DNA from: JAPLUA01 sp964625855 | GTDB lineage: Bacteria > Verrucomicrobiota > Verrucomicrobiia > Limisphaerales > UBA8199 | NCBI GenBank assembly: GCA_964625855.1 | Contig: CAZVFC010000018.1 | Coordinates: 1 to 64,000, forward strand | Direction: 5' to 3' | DNA length: 64,000 bases | Shown: one piece after another, positions 1-8,836 of the stretch | Layout of the letters: the number at the start of each line of letters is the position of its first letter | How positions within the stretch are numbered: position 1 is the first letter of the stretch | Notes under the pieces: generated by a model | Databases searched by the model: none | Seen by the model: only the letters and a program-made list of their open reading frames with translations | What the model was told of the DNA's origin: nothing | Program-made: the position numbers and the translations under genes

Positions 1-224
1 GTGTGGGCCGAATCCTGCGCCAGCTCGACGTGCTGGGGATTGCGGCGACCACGGTAGTGATGTTTATGTCCGACAACGGAGGGCTATGGCACAGCGTGCT
101 ATATACAATGGGCATACAGGGGGTTAACCAGGATCTACGGGGAGCATACGACCTTGGCAGGGACCTCTTGCGGAGCGAATTCTCGGGACATTCTGAGGCT
201 GTTTCCGGCGGAGCAACACCCTAA
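1..224 (+). pseudogene. Sulfatase remnant, truncated by the left window edge
   Basis: The frame is open from the left edge to a stop at 222-224. Its first 29 residues read like the middle of a type I sulfatase: VGRILRQLD, then TVVMFMSDNGGLW, matching the conserved region in which SDNGG follows a hydrophobic strand. After SDNGG the usual family sequence (a histidine-containing loop, then RGGKGT-type and EGGIR-type motifs) cannot be found, and the frame stops about 45 codons later. I read this as a decayed or truncated arylsulfatase-family gene that begins upstream of the window. Only the SDNGG segment is informative. Confidence 0.55.
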
Positions 225-502
225 GAACGGCTGGAGCAGCACTGCGTAGGGTCCAGCAGGGCACGATTTATGCAACCTCTTTCTCGAGAATTCTCCGTTT
301 TGAGTCACCCGCTCTTAATCATGCCTGCATCTGCACCGGGGGCACGCGGCTGATTCGACTAGAGGCGGGCGTGGCGTCGCAACCGCCTATTTGGCGCACT
401 CGGCCGAAGTTCAAGCTTGAATATTCGAGTGGATCGGCGCAGCCTGAATCATACCTTGGTTCAACGAACAGCCATATTGCCGGATTCAGCGCGCAGTCAG
501 AC

Positions 503-865
503 ATGCCCGGGCACAGTAACCATTTGAGCCGCCTGCCGGATATCAAGGTCTTTATCCGCACCGCGCAGGGCAAGTACTTGGCGCAGGATGCGAACGGGCT
601 CTTTTTTACCGAGGACCGTTCGGCGGCGATCGTTCTGAACTATGAAGCGGACGAGGTTCCAAGACAGCTTGAAACGATTCGCCAGCTTCAGGGCGTAAAC
701 CTGGCAGCGGACCCGGTGCCGCTGGACGAGATCTATGAGAGCTGCGATCAGTGCAAGGAACTGTTCATGCCCTTCATGACTTTCTTCGACGGCAAGCGCT
801 TTCTCTGCCCCGATTGCCGCAAGGCCGGCCGCGCCAAACCCGCTCATAGCCGGCGCGGCCCCTGA
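503..865 (+). CDS. Small zinc-ribbon protein, function unknown
   Basis: The protein has 120 residues from the ATG at 503; an in-frame GTG at 371 would add 44 residues of poor quality. The C-terminus has two CxxC pairs, SCDQC and LCPDC, separated by about 20 residues that include FMTFFDGKRF, which is the spacing of a treble-clef or zinc-ribbon knuckle. The upstream part (IKVFIRTAQGKYLAQ, then TEDRSAAIVLNYEAD) looks like a small globular domain. It lies just before rfaE1 on the same strand, with a 52-nt gap. I do not recognise a named family. A regulatory or nucleic-acid-binding role is possible but not shown. Confidence 0.6.
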   Translation: MPGHSNHLSRLPDIKVFIRTAQGKYLAQDANGLFFTEDRSAAIVLNYEADEVPRQLETIRQLQGVNLAADPVPLDEIYESCDQCKELFMPFMTFFDGKRFLCPDCRKAGRAKPAHSRRGP

Positions 866-932
866 GATTTGCTCTGGCATTCGCCCGGGCGGTAGGCTTT
901 CCTGTCGAGATGTATCGGTGGTCAGTCATAAT

Positions 933-1946
933 ATGAACAGGGCCAAGGTTACCGTTGCGCGCGCGCGCCGGATACTGGCCGAGGCCAGGCGAACCCGGCT
1001 GTTGGTGGTGGGCGATGCGATGCTCGATCATTTCGTTTGGGGCGGGGTGACGCGCATCTCGCCGGAGGCACCGGTGCCGGTGGTGGATTTTGAGCGCGAG
1101 AGCTTCATGCCGGGCGGGGCGGCGAACGTCGCGCGCAATTTGACGGCGCTCCGGGTGCCGACCGAGCTGTTCGGCGTGGTTGGCCGGGATGCCGCGGCCG
1201 GCCAGCTCAAGCGCCTGCTGAACCAGCATCATATCGGCTGCCACGGATTGATGGGGCACGCCGGGCGGAATACGAGCGTCAAGACCCGCATCGTAGCCCA
1301 GCAACAACAGGTGGTGCGCATTGACCGCGAGTCGCGTGACGGCCTTAGCGCCCCGCTGACTGAACGTCTGGTGACGGCGGTCCAAGCGCTCATCCGGAGG
1401 GCGGCGGCTGTCATTGTCGGCGATTACGGCAAGGGAGTCGTCACGCAAGCCTTGCTGGAAGAAGTTAAGAAGCTTTGCCGCCGCCACGGGGTTTGGCTTA
1501 GCTTCGATCCCAAACCCGTCCACCGGCTCGACCTGTCCGGGCTTTCGCTCATCACGCCCAATCGCAAAGAGGCGTTCGAGCTGGCCGCCCTGCCGGATGA
1601 AACGCGGAACAACAATCCTTTGGCCGACGCCAACCTCATGCGCGTGGCCGACCGTTTGTTGAATGTACTCCGGCCTGCTGTGCTCCTGATCACGCTCGGA
1701 GAATTGGGGATGCTGCTCTGCCGTCACGGCCACAAGCCGTTTCACATCCCTACCGTCGCGCAGGAGGTTTTCGACGTGTCCGGCGCGGGCGACACCGTAA
1801 TTGCCACGTTCACGCTGGCGATTGCCGCGGGTGCCTCGCCGCTCGAAGCCGCCATTCTCTCCAATCACGCCGCCGGCATTGTGGTTGGCAAGATCGGCAC
1901 GGCCACTGTCACTCCCGATGAACTGGTGGCAAGTTTCCGAGGCTGA
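933..1946 (+). CDS. rfaE1: D-glycero-beta-D-manno-heptose-7-phosphate kinase (PfkB/ribokinase family)
   Basis: This cytoplasmic kinase phosphorylates D-glycero-D-manno-heptose 7-phosphate at C1 during ADP-heptose synthesis for the LPS core. The N-terminus has LLVVGDAMLDHFVWGGVTRI followed by SPEAPVPVV and PGGAANVARNL, which is characteristic of the RfaE kinase domain. The C-terminal DVSGAGDT is the ribokinase anion-hole and catalytic-Asp motif. The length of about 337 residues matches the kinase half alone, so the nucleotidyltransferase half (RfaE2) must be encoded elsewhere. A GTG at 918 is an alternative start five codons upstream. panB follows after 3 nt, so the two are probably co-transcribed. 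Confidence 0.88.
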   Translation: MNRAKVTVARARRILAEARRTRLLVVGDAMLDHFVWGGVTRISPEAPVPVVDFERESFMPGGAANVARNLTALRVPTELFGVVGRDAAAGQLKRLLNQHHIGCHGLMGHAGRNTSVKTRIVAQQQQVVRIDRESRDGLSAPLTERLVTAVQALIRRAAAVIVGDYGKGVVTQALLEEVKKLCRRHGVWLSFDPKPVHRLDLSGLSLITPNRKEAFELAALPDETRNNNPLADANLMRVADRLLNVLRPAVLLITLGELGMLLCRHGHKPFHIPTVAQEVFDVSGAGDTVIATFTLAIAAGASPLEAAILSNHAAGIVVGKIGTATVTPDELVASFRG

Positions 1947-1949
1947 CGT

Positions 1950-2726
1950 ATGACTGGCAGCAAGGTTAGCTCAGACACGATCCGAACCATGAAAGCGCGC
2001 GGCGAGAGAATCGCCGCTCTGACCGCGTATGATTTTCCCATGACGCGGCTGCTTGATCAGGCGGGCATTCCCCTGATCCTGGTCGGGGATTCCCTTGGCA
2101 TGGTCGTGCTGGGCTACCCCGATACAACACATGTCACGATGGACGAGATGGAACATCACGTTCGCGCTGCGGCCCGCGCCAAGCCCCGCGCGCTCCTGGC
2201 CGCCGATCTGCCCTATCGCAGCTACGATACCGTCGAGACCGCCGTGGCCAACGCCCAGCGGCTCGTCGCCGCCGGGGCGGAGGCTGTCAAGGCGGAAGGC
2301 GGCGTCGAGATACAGGAACAGGTGCGCGGCATTGTGGCGGGCGGCATTCCGTTCCTGGGCCATCTCGGGATGTTGCCGCAGCACGTGATCGAGGAGGGCG
2401 GCTATCACGTCAAAGGCAAGACCGAGCCCGAATACCGGCGGCTGCTGGCGGACACCGAGGCTTTGGTCAATGCGGGCGCGTTCGCAATCGTGCTGGAGCT
2501 CGTTACGCCGCGCGTCGCCAAAGAGCTGACGCAACGGAGCCCCGTTCCGACCATCGGCATCGGCGCCGGACCGGATTGCGACGGGCAGGTTCTCGTCACG
2601 CCCGATTTGCTGGGCATGCTGCCTTGGTTCAGCCTGAAGCATGTCAAGCCCAAGCTCAATGCGGCCGAACAGATGCGCGCGGTGGTCATGGATTGGAAAC
2701 AGAGCGTCGAGGCTCCCAAGCGCTAA
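1950..2726 (+). CDS. panB: 3-methyl-2-oxobutanoate hydroxymethyltransferase (ketopantoate hydroxymethyltransferase)
   Basis: PanB transfers a hydroxymethyl group from methylene-THF to 2-oxoisovalerate, giving ketopantoate for pantothenate and CoA synthesis. The 258 residues are full length for the family. Visible motifs are LTAYDFPMTRLLD, LILVGDSLGMVVLGY (metal ligand D47), AADLPYRSY (D86), KAEGG (E116), FLGHLGMLPQ and the LELVT glutamate E183 in the position of the catalytic residue; GIGAG and DGQVLVTPDLLG follow. The start lies 3 nt after the rfaE1 stop and the gene is closely followed by moaC, so the order is an operon of unrelated cofactor and envelope steps. Confidence 0.95.
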   Translation: MTGSKVSSDTIRTMKARGERIAALTAYDFPMTRLLDQAGIPLILVGDSLGMVVLGYPDTTHVTMDEMEHHVRAAARAKPRALLAADLPYRSYDTVETAVANAQRLVAAGAEAVKAEGGVEIQEQVRGIVAGGIPFLGHLGMLPQHVIEEGGYHVKGKTEPEYRRLLADTEALVNAGAFAIVLELVTPRVAKELTQRSPVPTIGIGAGPDCDGQVLVTPDLLGMLPWFSLKHVKPKLNAAEQMRAVVMDWKQSVEAPKR

Positions 2727-2734
2727 GGCAGGCC

Positions 2735-3187
2735 GTGAAGAGGCTCACGCACATTGATCGGCACGGCGAGGCCAGTATGGTGGACGTTTCGGCCAAACCG
2801 GTCATGCTCCGCGAAGCCGTGGCCAGTGGCGAGGTCCGGCTCCAACCTGCCACCCTGAAGCTGATCGAGGCCCACACCATCGCCAAAGGCAACGTGCTGG
2901 CTGCGGCGCGGCTGGCGGGCATCCTGGCTGCCAAGAAGACCGGCGAACTCATTCCCCTTTGCCACCCGCTGCCTCTCACGCATTGCGAGGTCAGCTTCGC
3001 CATCCCGGCGACGCGCGATCGGATTGTCATCACCGCTGCCGCCAAAGTGGCCGCACAAACCGGCGTGGAAATGGAAGCCCTGACTGCGGCAAGCGTCGCC
3101 GGCCTCACGATCTACGACATGTGCAAGGCGGCGGACAAGTCTATGCGCCTGACCAACGTCAGGCTGGTGTCCAAGACAAAGCGCTGA
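2735..3187 (+). CDS. moaC: Cyclic pyranopterin monophosphate synthase MoaC
   Basis: MoaC converts the cyclic dihydro-GTP intermediate into cPMP in molybdopterin synthesis. I chose the GTG at 2735 because the family N-terminus LTHIDRHGEASMVDVS begins right after it and an AAGGCAGG purine tract precedes it. The longer open frame upstream lies inside panB. Conserved segments are ELIPLCHPLPLTHCEV, then TGVEMEALTAASVAGLTIYD and MCKAADK, which hold the catalytic Asp and Lys. The 150-residue length is close to the family norm. It sits between panB and a MogA-type gene. Confidence 0.92.
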   Translation: MKRLTHIDRHGEASMVDVSAKPVMLREAVASGEVRLQPATLKLIEAHTIAKGNVLAAARLAGILAAKKTGELIPLCHPLPLTHCEVSFAIPATRDRIVITAAAKVAAQTGVEMEALTAASVAGLTIYDMCKAADKSMRLTNVRLVSKTKR

Positions 3188-3201
3188 GCGGGTGGTGGCG
3201 C

Positions 3202-3684
3202 ATGCAAATCCAGGTCGGCATTGTCACCGTCTCAGACCGAGCTGCGACCGGCCTTTACAAAGACCTGGGCGGTCCTGCACTGAAGGCCGCGGCAGAAGCG
3301 CATGGTTGGGAGGTGCTGGCTGGGTTGGTCGTGCCGGATGACAAGCTGGAGATTCAGCGGGCGGTCCGGGAACAGGTTGGGCGAGGCTGCCAACTCATCC
3401 TGACAACCGGCGGCACGGGCGTGGGTCCGCGCGACGTGACGCCCGACGCGGTGCGAGAACTCGCTGGGCGCGAGCTACCGGGCTTTGGCGAAGTCATGCG
3501 GCAGCAATCACTGAAGACCACCCCCCACGCCATCCTGTCGCGCAGCCTGGCGGTGGTAGTGGACAAGACCCTGGTCATTTGCCTCCCGGGCAAGCCAAGC
3601 GGTGCCCTGGAATGCCTTGGGTTTGTAGCTGGAGCCATTTCTCACTGCATTGAGGTTTTGCAGGAAGCCCCGACGAGCTGCTGA
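3202..3684 (+). CDS. mog: Molybdopterin adenylyltransferase (MogA/MoaB family)
   Basis: This MogA/MoaB-fold protein adenylylates molybdopterin before metal insertion. The 160-residue protein starts at the ATG at 3202, 14 nt after the moaC stop. Diagnostic motifs are GIVTVSDRA at the N-terminus, LTTGGTGVGPRDVTPDA (the ATP and molybdopterin loop), GFGEVMRQQSL, AILSRS and the C-terminal CLPGKPSGALECL. Length and motif order fit MogA or MoaB, and the two cannot be separated from sequence alone. The pair moaC-mog is the only molybdopterin locus in the window. The ActB protein further on belongs to a family that has lost Mo cofactor binding. Confidence 0.88.
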   Translation: MQIQVGIVTVSDRAATGLYKDLGGPALKAAAEAHGWEVLAGLVVPDDKLEIQRAVREQVGRGCQLILTTGGTGVGPRDVTPDAVRELAGRELPGFGEVMRQQSLKTTPHAILSRSLAVVVDKTLVICLPGKPSGALECLGFVAGAISHCIEVLQEAPTSC

Positions 3685-4278
3685 CTGCAGCCCAGGCTGC
3701 CGCCGTGGCCTGGGATCAGAGTGCGGGCTGAAAGCTTCGGGCCCAATTAAGGGTCAATCATGGCTCAATCATGGGATGAACATCGCCGAATCACGCCTGA
3801 ATCCAGGTCGTATCGCGCCCATAGCACGCTCTCTCTGCTATGGCGAAGAACCCAAGGCCTTAATGAGATTGCCATATCGGTGGGGCGCACTCGGCAGGCA
3901 GAAGGGGTAGCTCAGCCGGACGACCGGTTATAGGCTGAGACGAATAGCGGGCCGGCTCTGGCCGCCACCTGGCCGAACACAGTCGCGCCTCTAACTCGGT
4001 TACCCGGAAACGTCACGGTGAAACAGCCCGCTCTGGCGCCTTCGGGGTTGACTTGGACAGGACTGGATCTGGGTGGCCCGTGGCAGGAGGCGTTCGGATG
4101 AACACATGAGATGGCGCACTTTCCGCGTCGCAACGCCGCGAATGCAAAGAAACTGCTCCGGTGCCGAAGAAGGATGGGGGGCCCAAGCCATGCTATTGGT
4201 CGCCGTTCACCTCTGGCCTGTCATTATCCGCCGCGCAGGCAGTTGCGCCCGGTTGGGGTTGAACGTAGTCTCCTGCCC
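3685..4278. other. Gene-free stretch
   Basis: About 590 bases lie between mog and the epimerase gene, with no open frame that resembles a protein I know. A short direct repeat of TCAATCATGG occurs near 3757-3776. No tRNA-like cloverleaf or terminator with a T tract was seen. Confidence 0.4.
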
Positions 4279-5298
4279 ATGGGCACCAGCATGAAAGTCC
4301 TGTTCGTCGGCGGCACGGGCAACATCTCGGCCGACTGCGCCGCGCTGCTGCACCAGTGCGGACACGATGTCCTCATCTTGAGCCGCGGCCGGAGTGCTGT
4401 GCCATCGGCGTACCGGGCGATCACGGCGGATCGGAACGACCCGATGGCTATGCGTGCGGCGCTCTCGGGTGTGCAGCCCGATGTGGTGTTGAATTTCCTG
4501 GGTTATGACCTACCGGAGGTGCAGAGGGATTACGAGCTGTTTCGGGGCGCGGTGCAGCAATACGTCTTCATCAGTTCAACCGTGGTCTATGCGAAGCCGC
4601 CGGCCCGGTTGCCGCTCATCGAAGATGCGCCGACGGGCAATCCGTGGTGGGATTACGCGCAGAAGAAGCTGGCATGCGAGCAATGGCTGCAACAGCGCCG
4701 GGCGGAGACCGGGTTTCCGGTGACCATCGTGCGTCCGTCGCACACCTACTCCAAGCGCTGGATTCCGAACCCGGTCTCGAGCGGAAGCTATACGTTTGCG
4801 GCGCGGATGGAGCAGGGCAAGCCGGTGTATGTGCACGACAACGGCGAGAGCCTCTGGACGCTGACGGCCGCCAGTGATTTCGCCGTGGGGCTGGCGGGCC
4901 TGGTGGGCAAGCCCGAGGCCATCGGCGAGGCTTTCCACATCACAAGCGACGAGGTGCTGACCTGGAACCAAATCTACGCAGAGATTGCGGCTGCGCTCGG
5001 CGTGCCATCACCTCAGGTTGTGGAAGTGCCCACGGACTTCATCTGCCGGGTGGCGCCGCAGTTGACCGGCACGCTCAAGGGCGACAAGGCGCATCCCGGC
5101 GTGTTCGACAACTCGAAGATCAAGCGCTTTGTGCCTGAGTTCCGCTGCCGCGTGCCCTTCCGGGTCGGCGTCCAAGAGTCCGTCCGGTGGCTGCGCGAGC
5201 ATCCCGAGCAGCAGAACCGCAAACCGGAGCTTGACGCACTCATTGATGGCGTCCTCAGCGCCTGGCAACGCGAGGTTGCGCCGCCAACCAAGAGCTAA
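4279..5298 (+). CDS. NAD-dependent epimerase/dehydratase (extended SDR family)
   Basis: The start is placed at ATG 4279 (MGTSMKVLFVGGTGNIS); the ATG at 4291 is equally possible, while the open frame further upstream is non-homologous. The N-terminal FVGGTGNIS is the GxxGxxG nucleotide-binding loop of a Rossmann fold. YVFISSTVVY followed by WWDYAQKK supplies the Ser and the YxxxK catalytic signature of SDR enzymes. The 339 residues fit an extended SDR acting on a nucleotide sugar or similar substrate, but the substrate cannot be told. Sequence features such as VRPSHTY and WTLTAASDFAVGL are typical of the large uncharacterised SDR group found in environmental bacteria. Confidence 0.8.
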   Translation: MGTSMKVLFVGGTGNISADCAALLHQCGHDVLILSRGRSAVPSAYRAITADRNDPMAMRAALSGVQPDVVLNFLGYDLPEVQRDYELFRGAVQQYVFISSTVVYAKPPARLPLIEDAPTGNPWWDYAQKKLACEQWLQQRRAETGFPVTIVRPSHTYSKRWIPNPVSSGSYTFAARMEQGKPVYVHDNGESLWTLTAASDFAVGLAGLVGKPEAIGEAFHITSDEVLTWNQIYAEIAAALGVPSPQVVEVPTDFICRVAPQLTGTLKGDKAHPGVFDNSKIKRFVPEFRCRVPFRVGVQESVRWLREHPEQQNRKPELDALIDGVLSAWQREVAPPTKS

Positions 5299-5338
5299 GC
5301 CTTTGACACTCCGACGCGGTTCCGCTTAACTCCGCGCC

Positions 5339-6535
5339 ATGAAATTCCTTGCCACCGCCGCGCTCGCGCTGATTGCCGCGGCTGCCACCGCTGCCACTTC
5401 CTATGATTGGTATCGCTGGCGCGGGCCGGACCTGAACGGCATTTCCAAGGAGACCGGCTGGCAGGCGAGCTGGCCCGAGTCCGGGCCGAAGCAGCTCTGG
5501 AAGGCGTCCGTCGGAACCGGCTTCTCCTCCTTCTCCGTGAGCCGCGGGCGGGTCTATACGATGGGCAATGCCGGCGAAACGGACACGGTCTATTGCCTTG
5601 ATGCTCAGAGCGGTCAGACCGTTTGGAAGCATTCCTATCCCTGCCCGCTGGACCCGAAGAACTTCGAAGGGGGCCCGGCGGCCACGCCGACGGTTGACGG
5701 TGACCGCGTCTATACGTTCAGTCGCAAGGGGGATGCATATTGCCTGGATGCGGCCAGCGGCAAGGTGGTCTGGTTCCGGAACCTCAACCGTGATCCGGGC
5801 GCGGAAATTCCAACCTGGGGTCTTGCCAGTTCGGCGCTGATCCGAGGGGAACGGGTGATCTTCAATGCGGGCGATGCCGGTGTTGCCCTGGACAAGAAGA
5901 CCGGAAAGGTGCTCTGGAGCTCAGGCAAAGGCCCGGGCGGCTACGCCACCGCCGTCCCGCTGAGCGGGGGGCAGGAGGAATGCCTGGCCGTGTTCTCGCG
6001 CCAATCACTGGTTGCGGTGAAGATTGCCGACGGCCAGGAACTGTGGCGCTACCCCTGGAAGACCGAATACGACGTCAATGCTGCAGACCCGATCATCACG
6101 CGTGACCGGGTATTTATTTCCTCGGGCTACAATCGCGGTGCGACTGTGATCCGAATCAACGCCAGTCGGCCGGAAAAGGTCTGGGAGAACAAGAATATGC
6201 GCAACCATTTCAACAGTTGCGTGCTGTGGCGGGAGCATCTCTACGGGCCGGATGAAGGCGAACTCCGGTGCCTTGACTTCGACACCGGCGAGGTGAAGTG
6301 GAAGGATCGCCAGTTTGGCAAAGGATCGCTGGTACTGGCGGACGGCAAGCTGGTCGGGCTGAGCGAAAAGGGCGAACTCATCATTGCTGAGGCGTCGCCG
6401 GACGCCTACAAGCCGCTCGCCCGGGCGCAGGTTCTGACGGGCAAGTGCTGGACCACGCCCGTGCTGTCCAACGGCCACATCTATTGCCGGAATGCGCGCG
6501 GGGACGTGGTCTGCCTCGATGTGAGCGGCAAGTGA
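5339..6535 (+). CDS. Secreted PQQ-like beta-propeller repeat protein
   Basis: The protein has 398 residues and begins with a signal peptide (MKFLATAALALIAAAATAA). After YDWYRWRGPDLNGIS, a start seen in many planctomycetal and verrucomicrobial propellers, come repeated blades of the type VYCLDAQSGQTVWK, YCLDAASGKVVW, LDKKTGKVLWSS and RCLDFDTGEVKWK. The aromatic-Asp-x-x-x-Gly-x-x-x-Trp pattern is the PQQ-type propeller repeat. No calcium-PQQ dehydrogenase active site (Asp/Glu pair or vicinal Cys) is evident, so it is more likely a binding or scaffold propeller than an alcohol dehydrogenase. It converges on argC. Confidence 0.82.
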   Translation: MKFLATAALALIAAAATAATSYDWYRWRGPDLNGISKETGWQASWPESGPKQLWKASVGTGFSSFSVSRGRVYTMGNAGETDTVYCLDAQSGQTVWKHSYPCPLDPKNFEGGPAATPTVDGDRVYTFSRKGDAYCLDAASGKVVWFRNLNRDPGAEIPTWGLASSALIRGERVIFNAGDAGVALDKKTGKVLWSSGKGPGGYATAVPLSGGQEECLAVFSRQSLVAVKIADGQELWRYPWKTEYDVNAADPIITRDRVFISSGYNRGATVIRINASRPEKVWENKNMRNHFNSCVLWREHLYGPDEGELRCLDFDTGEVKWKDRQFGKGSLVLADGKLVGLSEKGELIIAEASPDAYKPLARAQVLTGKCWTTPVLSNGHIYCRNARGDVVCLDVSGK

Positions 6536-6616
6536 GCTGCGCCAGAGCTTTCGGCGAAAGCACCCTGCCCGGATGGGGCGGCCTCGCCGAGGCAGCCGAG
6601 GTTGATCACATGCTGC

Positions 6617-7672
6617 CTAGATCAAGCCCGAGGTTTCAGGGAATCCGCACATGAGGTTCATGCTTTGCACGGCCTGGCCGCTGGCCCCTTTAACGAGGTT
6701 GTCCTCCGCGCTCACCACGATCAGACGCCCGGTGCGCGGGTCGAGCCGCCAGGCAATCTCGATGACGTTGGTGCCCACCACATTCTTGGTATCTGGCAAC
6801 GCCTTGCCTTCCAACAGTCGCACGAAGGGCTCGTCGGTGTAAGCGGTCCGATAACAGTCGGCTACCTTGGCCCCCGACTCCTCCAGGCCTTTGGCTCGCC
6901 CCTCCCCCTGCACCGGCGTGAGATACAGTGTGGTGAGGATGCCGCGGTTCACCGGGATCAAGTGGGGCGTGAACTGGATCGTTAGGGGCACGCCCGCCGC
7001 CAGCGATAGCTCTTGCTCGATTTCCGAGAGGTGCCGGTGCTTGGGCAGCCCATACGGGCGAACGCTTTCGTTGGCCTCGACGAAGAGATAGTCAAGTTCG
7101 GCTTTGCGGCCCGCGCCGCTGACCCCGCTGAGCGAGTCGGCAATGATGCTCTTTGGCTCGATCAGCCCCGCCTTCAACAACGGCACCATCGGCAGCAGGA
7201 TGCTGGTGGGATAGCAGCCGGGGGAGGCCACGAGCGTCGCCTGCTTGATCTGGGCGCGATAGACCTCCGGCAAGCCATAGACCGCCTGAGCCAGCAGCTC
7301 TGGCGCGGGATGGTCGTGCGCGTAAAAGTCCTTATAGACCGCCGCGCTTTTCACCCGGAAGTCCGCGCTTAAGTCAATGACCTGGCAGCCCAATTGCAGG
7401 AGCGGCACGGCGAACTCGGCGGCGACGCCATGCGGCAGCGCCAGAAAGACAATTTGCGCCTGTTTGGCCAGGAGTTCCGCTTTGGGCTCGCTGAACCGCA
7501 GGTCCTTTGCCCGTGGATGATGGGCGAATTTCCGAAAAACCTGCGCGAGCGTCTGCCCGGCGTATTGACGCGAGGTCACGGCGCTCAGCTCGGCGTGCGG
7601 ATGCGACAGCAGCAACCGCACGAGTTCTTCGCCCGAATAACCCGATGCGCCTACAATGGCGACTTTCTTCAT
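6617..7672 (-). CDS. argC: N-acetyl-gamma-glutamyl-phosphate reductase
   Basis: ArgC reduces N-acetylglutamyl phosphate to the semialdehyde in arginine synthesis. The N-terminal VAIVGASGYSGEELVRLL is the NADP-binding loop of the family. LALPHGVAAEF, VIDLSADFR, YGLPE and VASPGCYPTS follow, with the catalytic Cys at about residue 153. HRHLSEIEQELS and FTPHLIPVNRGILTT complete the family pattern. At 351 residues it is full length. Other arg genes are not in the window. Upstream (7673-7720) lies a short AATCAGTAATCCGTTGTCCG-type intergenic repeat. Confidence 0.95.
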   Translation of the reverse strand: MKKVAIVGASGYSGEELVRLLLSHPHAELSAVTSRQYAGQTLAQVFRKFAHHPRAKDLRFSEPKAELLAKQAQIVFLALPHGVAAEFAVPLLQLGCQVIDLSADFRVKSAAVYKDFYAHDHPAPELLAQAVYGLPEVYRAQIKQATLVASPGCYPTSILLPMVPLLKAGLIEPKSIIADSLSGVSGAGRKAELDYLFVEANESVRPYGLPKHRHLSEIEQELSLAAGVPLTIQFTPHLIPVNRGILTTLYLTPVQGEGRAKGLEESGAKVADCYRTAYTDEPFVRLLEGKALPDTKNVVGTNVIEIAWRLDPRTGRLIVVSAEDNLVKGASGQAVQSMNLMCGFPETSGLI

Positions 7673-7778
7673 AGTCTGTGATCAGTAATCAGTAATCCGT
7701 TGTCCGTGGTCTGCCGACGCCAGCAATGGTGTGGGAGCGCGGCAGTTGCGGTCTGCCGGCCACTGCCATCCATCGCCA

Positions 7779-7812
7779 CAAAAAAAGCCCCGCGGCATTG
7801 AACCAGCGGGGC
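7779..7812 (-). terminator. Intrinsic terminator of the rplM-rpsI operon
   Basis: Read on the minus strand, a 7-bp stem GCCCCGC/GCGGGGC (7806-7812 with 7787-7793, 12-nt loop) is followed directly by a run of seven or eight T (plus-strand A tract 7779-7786). It lies just 20 nt past the rpsI stop codon. This is a textbook rho-independent terminator. Confidence 0.88.
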
Positions 7813-7831
7813 GGGGAGATTTCCAGCGCGA

Positions 7832-8248
7832 TTAACGCTTGCTGTATTGGAAGCGTTTGCGCGCGCCCGGCTGGCCGTACTTCTTGCGCTCTCGCATGCG
7901 TGGATCGCGCGTCAGCAGTCCTTCGGCTTTCAGGACCGGCCGGAAGTTAACGTCCACCGTGAGCAGCGCGCGGGCCAGACCGTGCCGGACCGCGCCGGCC
8001 TGCCCGGTTGGCCCGCCGCCGGTGACGGTAATCTGGGCATCGAATTTCTCGGCGGTCGCGGTGGCCGTCAAGGGTTGGAGGGCCACCACGCGCAGCGCTT
8101 CCGCCGGGAAGTAGTTCTCGAAGGGCCGGCCATTGATCACGATCTTGCCGGTGCCCATGGTGAGGCGGACGCGGGCTACGGACGACTTGCGCCGTCCCGT
8201 GCCGAGGTTTTGCGGAACTTTGGTTTCGGGAAGCTTAATGTCAGACAT
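7832..8248 (-). CDS. rpsI: 30S ribosomal protein uS9
   Basis: This 138-residue protein of the small ribosomal subunit contacts P-site tRNA through its basic C-terminal tail. LGTGRRKSSVARVRL, TVTGGGPTGQAGAVRHGLAR and the end KYGQPGARKRFQYSKR are diagnostic of S9; the SKR tail is intact. It is preceded by rplM on the same strand (42-nt gap), the conserved bacterial L13-S9 pair, and followed by a strong intrinsic terminator. Confidence 0.97.
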   Translation of the reverse strand: MSDIKLPETKVPQNLGTGRRKSSVARVRLTMGTGKIVINGRPFENYFPAEALRVVALQPLTATATAEKFDAQITVTGGGPTGQAGAVRHGLARALLTVDVNFRPVLKAEGLLTRDPRMRERKKYGQPGARKRFQYSKR

Positions 8249-8290
8249 GCCTGGAGGAGGTTGCTGGTTGATGAGTCAGGGTAAAGCCTG

Positions 8291-8725
8291 CTACTTGGCA
8301 ACCGTCAGCGGCTGCGGCTGTTGCGCGGCGTGCGGATGCTGGTCGCCTTTGTACACTTTCAACTTGGTCATGAGGACGCGGCCGAGGCGGTTCTTGGGGA
8401 CCATGCCCCGCACCGCGTGGGTGATCAGTTTCTCGGGATGGCGCGCGCGAATCTGCTCGACCGACGTGAATTTCTCCCCGCCTTTCCAACCGGAATAGGT
8501 CATAAACTTCTTGTCGGTCTCTTTCTTGCCGGTCAGGAGGACCTTCTCGGCATTGATGACCACAACGAAGTCTCCCGCGTCAAGGTGCGGGGTATAGACC
8601 GGCTTGTCTTTCCCTCGCAGGACATTGGCAACCTGCACTGCGAGGCGGCCCAGAACGGCGCCCTTGGCGTCAATCACGTGCCACTTGCGCTGGTCCATAT
8701 TCACTTTCGGCAAATGCGTTTTCAT
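8291..8725 (-). CDS. rplM: 50S ribosomal protein uL13
   Basis: The ribosomal protein has 144 residues from ATG 8725 (MKTHLPKVNMDQRKWHVIDA). The open frame continues 32 codons upstream, but that part has no L13 homology and overlaps the predicted promoter, so the inner start is preferred. Conserved blocks are WHVIDAKGAVLGRLA, GDFVVVINAEKV, HAVRGMVPKNRLGR and LKVYKGDQHPH. It forms an operon with rpsI. The C-terminal AAQQPQPLTVAK is a short lineage extension. Confidence 0.96.
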   Translation of the reverse strand: MKTHLPKVNMDQRKWHVIDAKGAVLGRLAVQVANVLRGKDKPVYTPHLDAGDFVVVINAEKVLLTGKKETDKKFMTYSGWKGGEKFTSVEQIRARHPEKLITHAVRGMVPKNRLGRVLMTKLKVYKGDQHPHAAQQPQPLTVAK

Positions 8726-8750
8726 CTCGAATCTGATCAAAGGAGCAGAG

Positions 8751-8778
8751 AAACTATCAAACAAATCGCCCAAGTCAA
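8751..8778 (-). promoter_or_regulatory. Putative sigma-70 promoter for rplM-rpsI
   Basis: On the minus strand a TTGACT box (8778-8773) is followed after 16 nt by TAGTTT (8756-8751), about 25 nt before the chosen rplM start. The -35 matches five of six consensus bases and the -10 three of six. It sits in the 111-nt divergent gap shared with lspA. Confidence 0.4.
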
Positions 8779-8836
8779 CAGGGTTTTTCGCGGAATGGAC
8801 AAATGGGCCTGAATAGGGCAAAATGAGTTGCCTTTT

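Noticed and set aside
3903..3945. TAGCTCAGCCGG string resembling the D-arm of a tRNA
   Set aside because: No acceptor stem, anticodon arm or T-arm can be folded around it.
6541..6600. Small hairpins (GCTTTC/GAAAGC) between the PQQ-like gene and argC
   Set aside because: Stem of six base pairs without a following T tract; too weak to call a terminator.
8726..8821. N-terminal extension of rplM
   Set aside because: No L13 homology and it contains a better candidate promoter.
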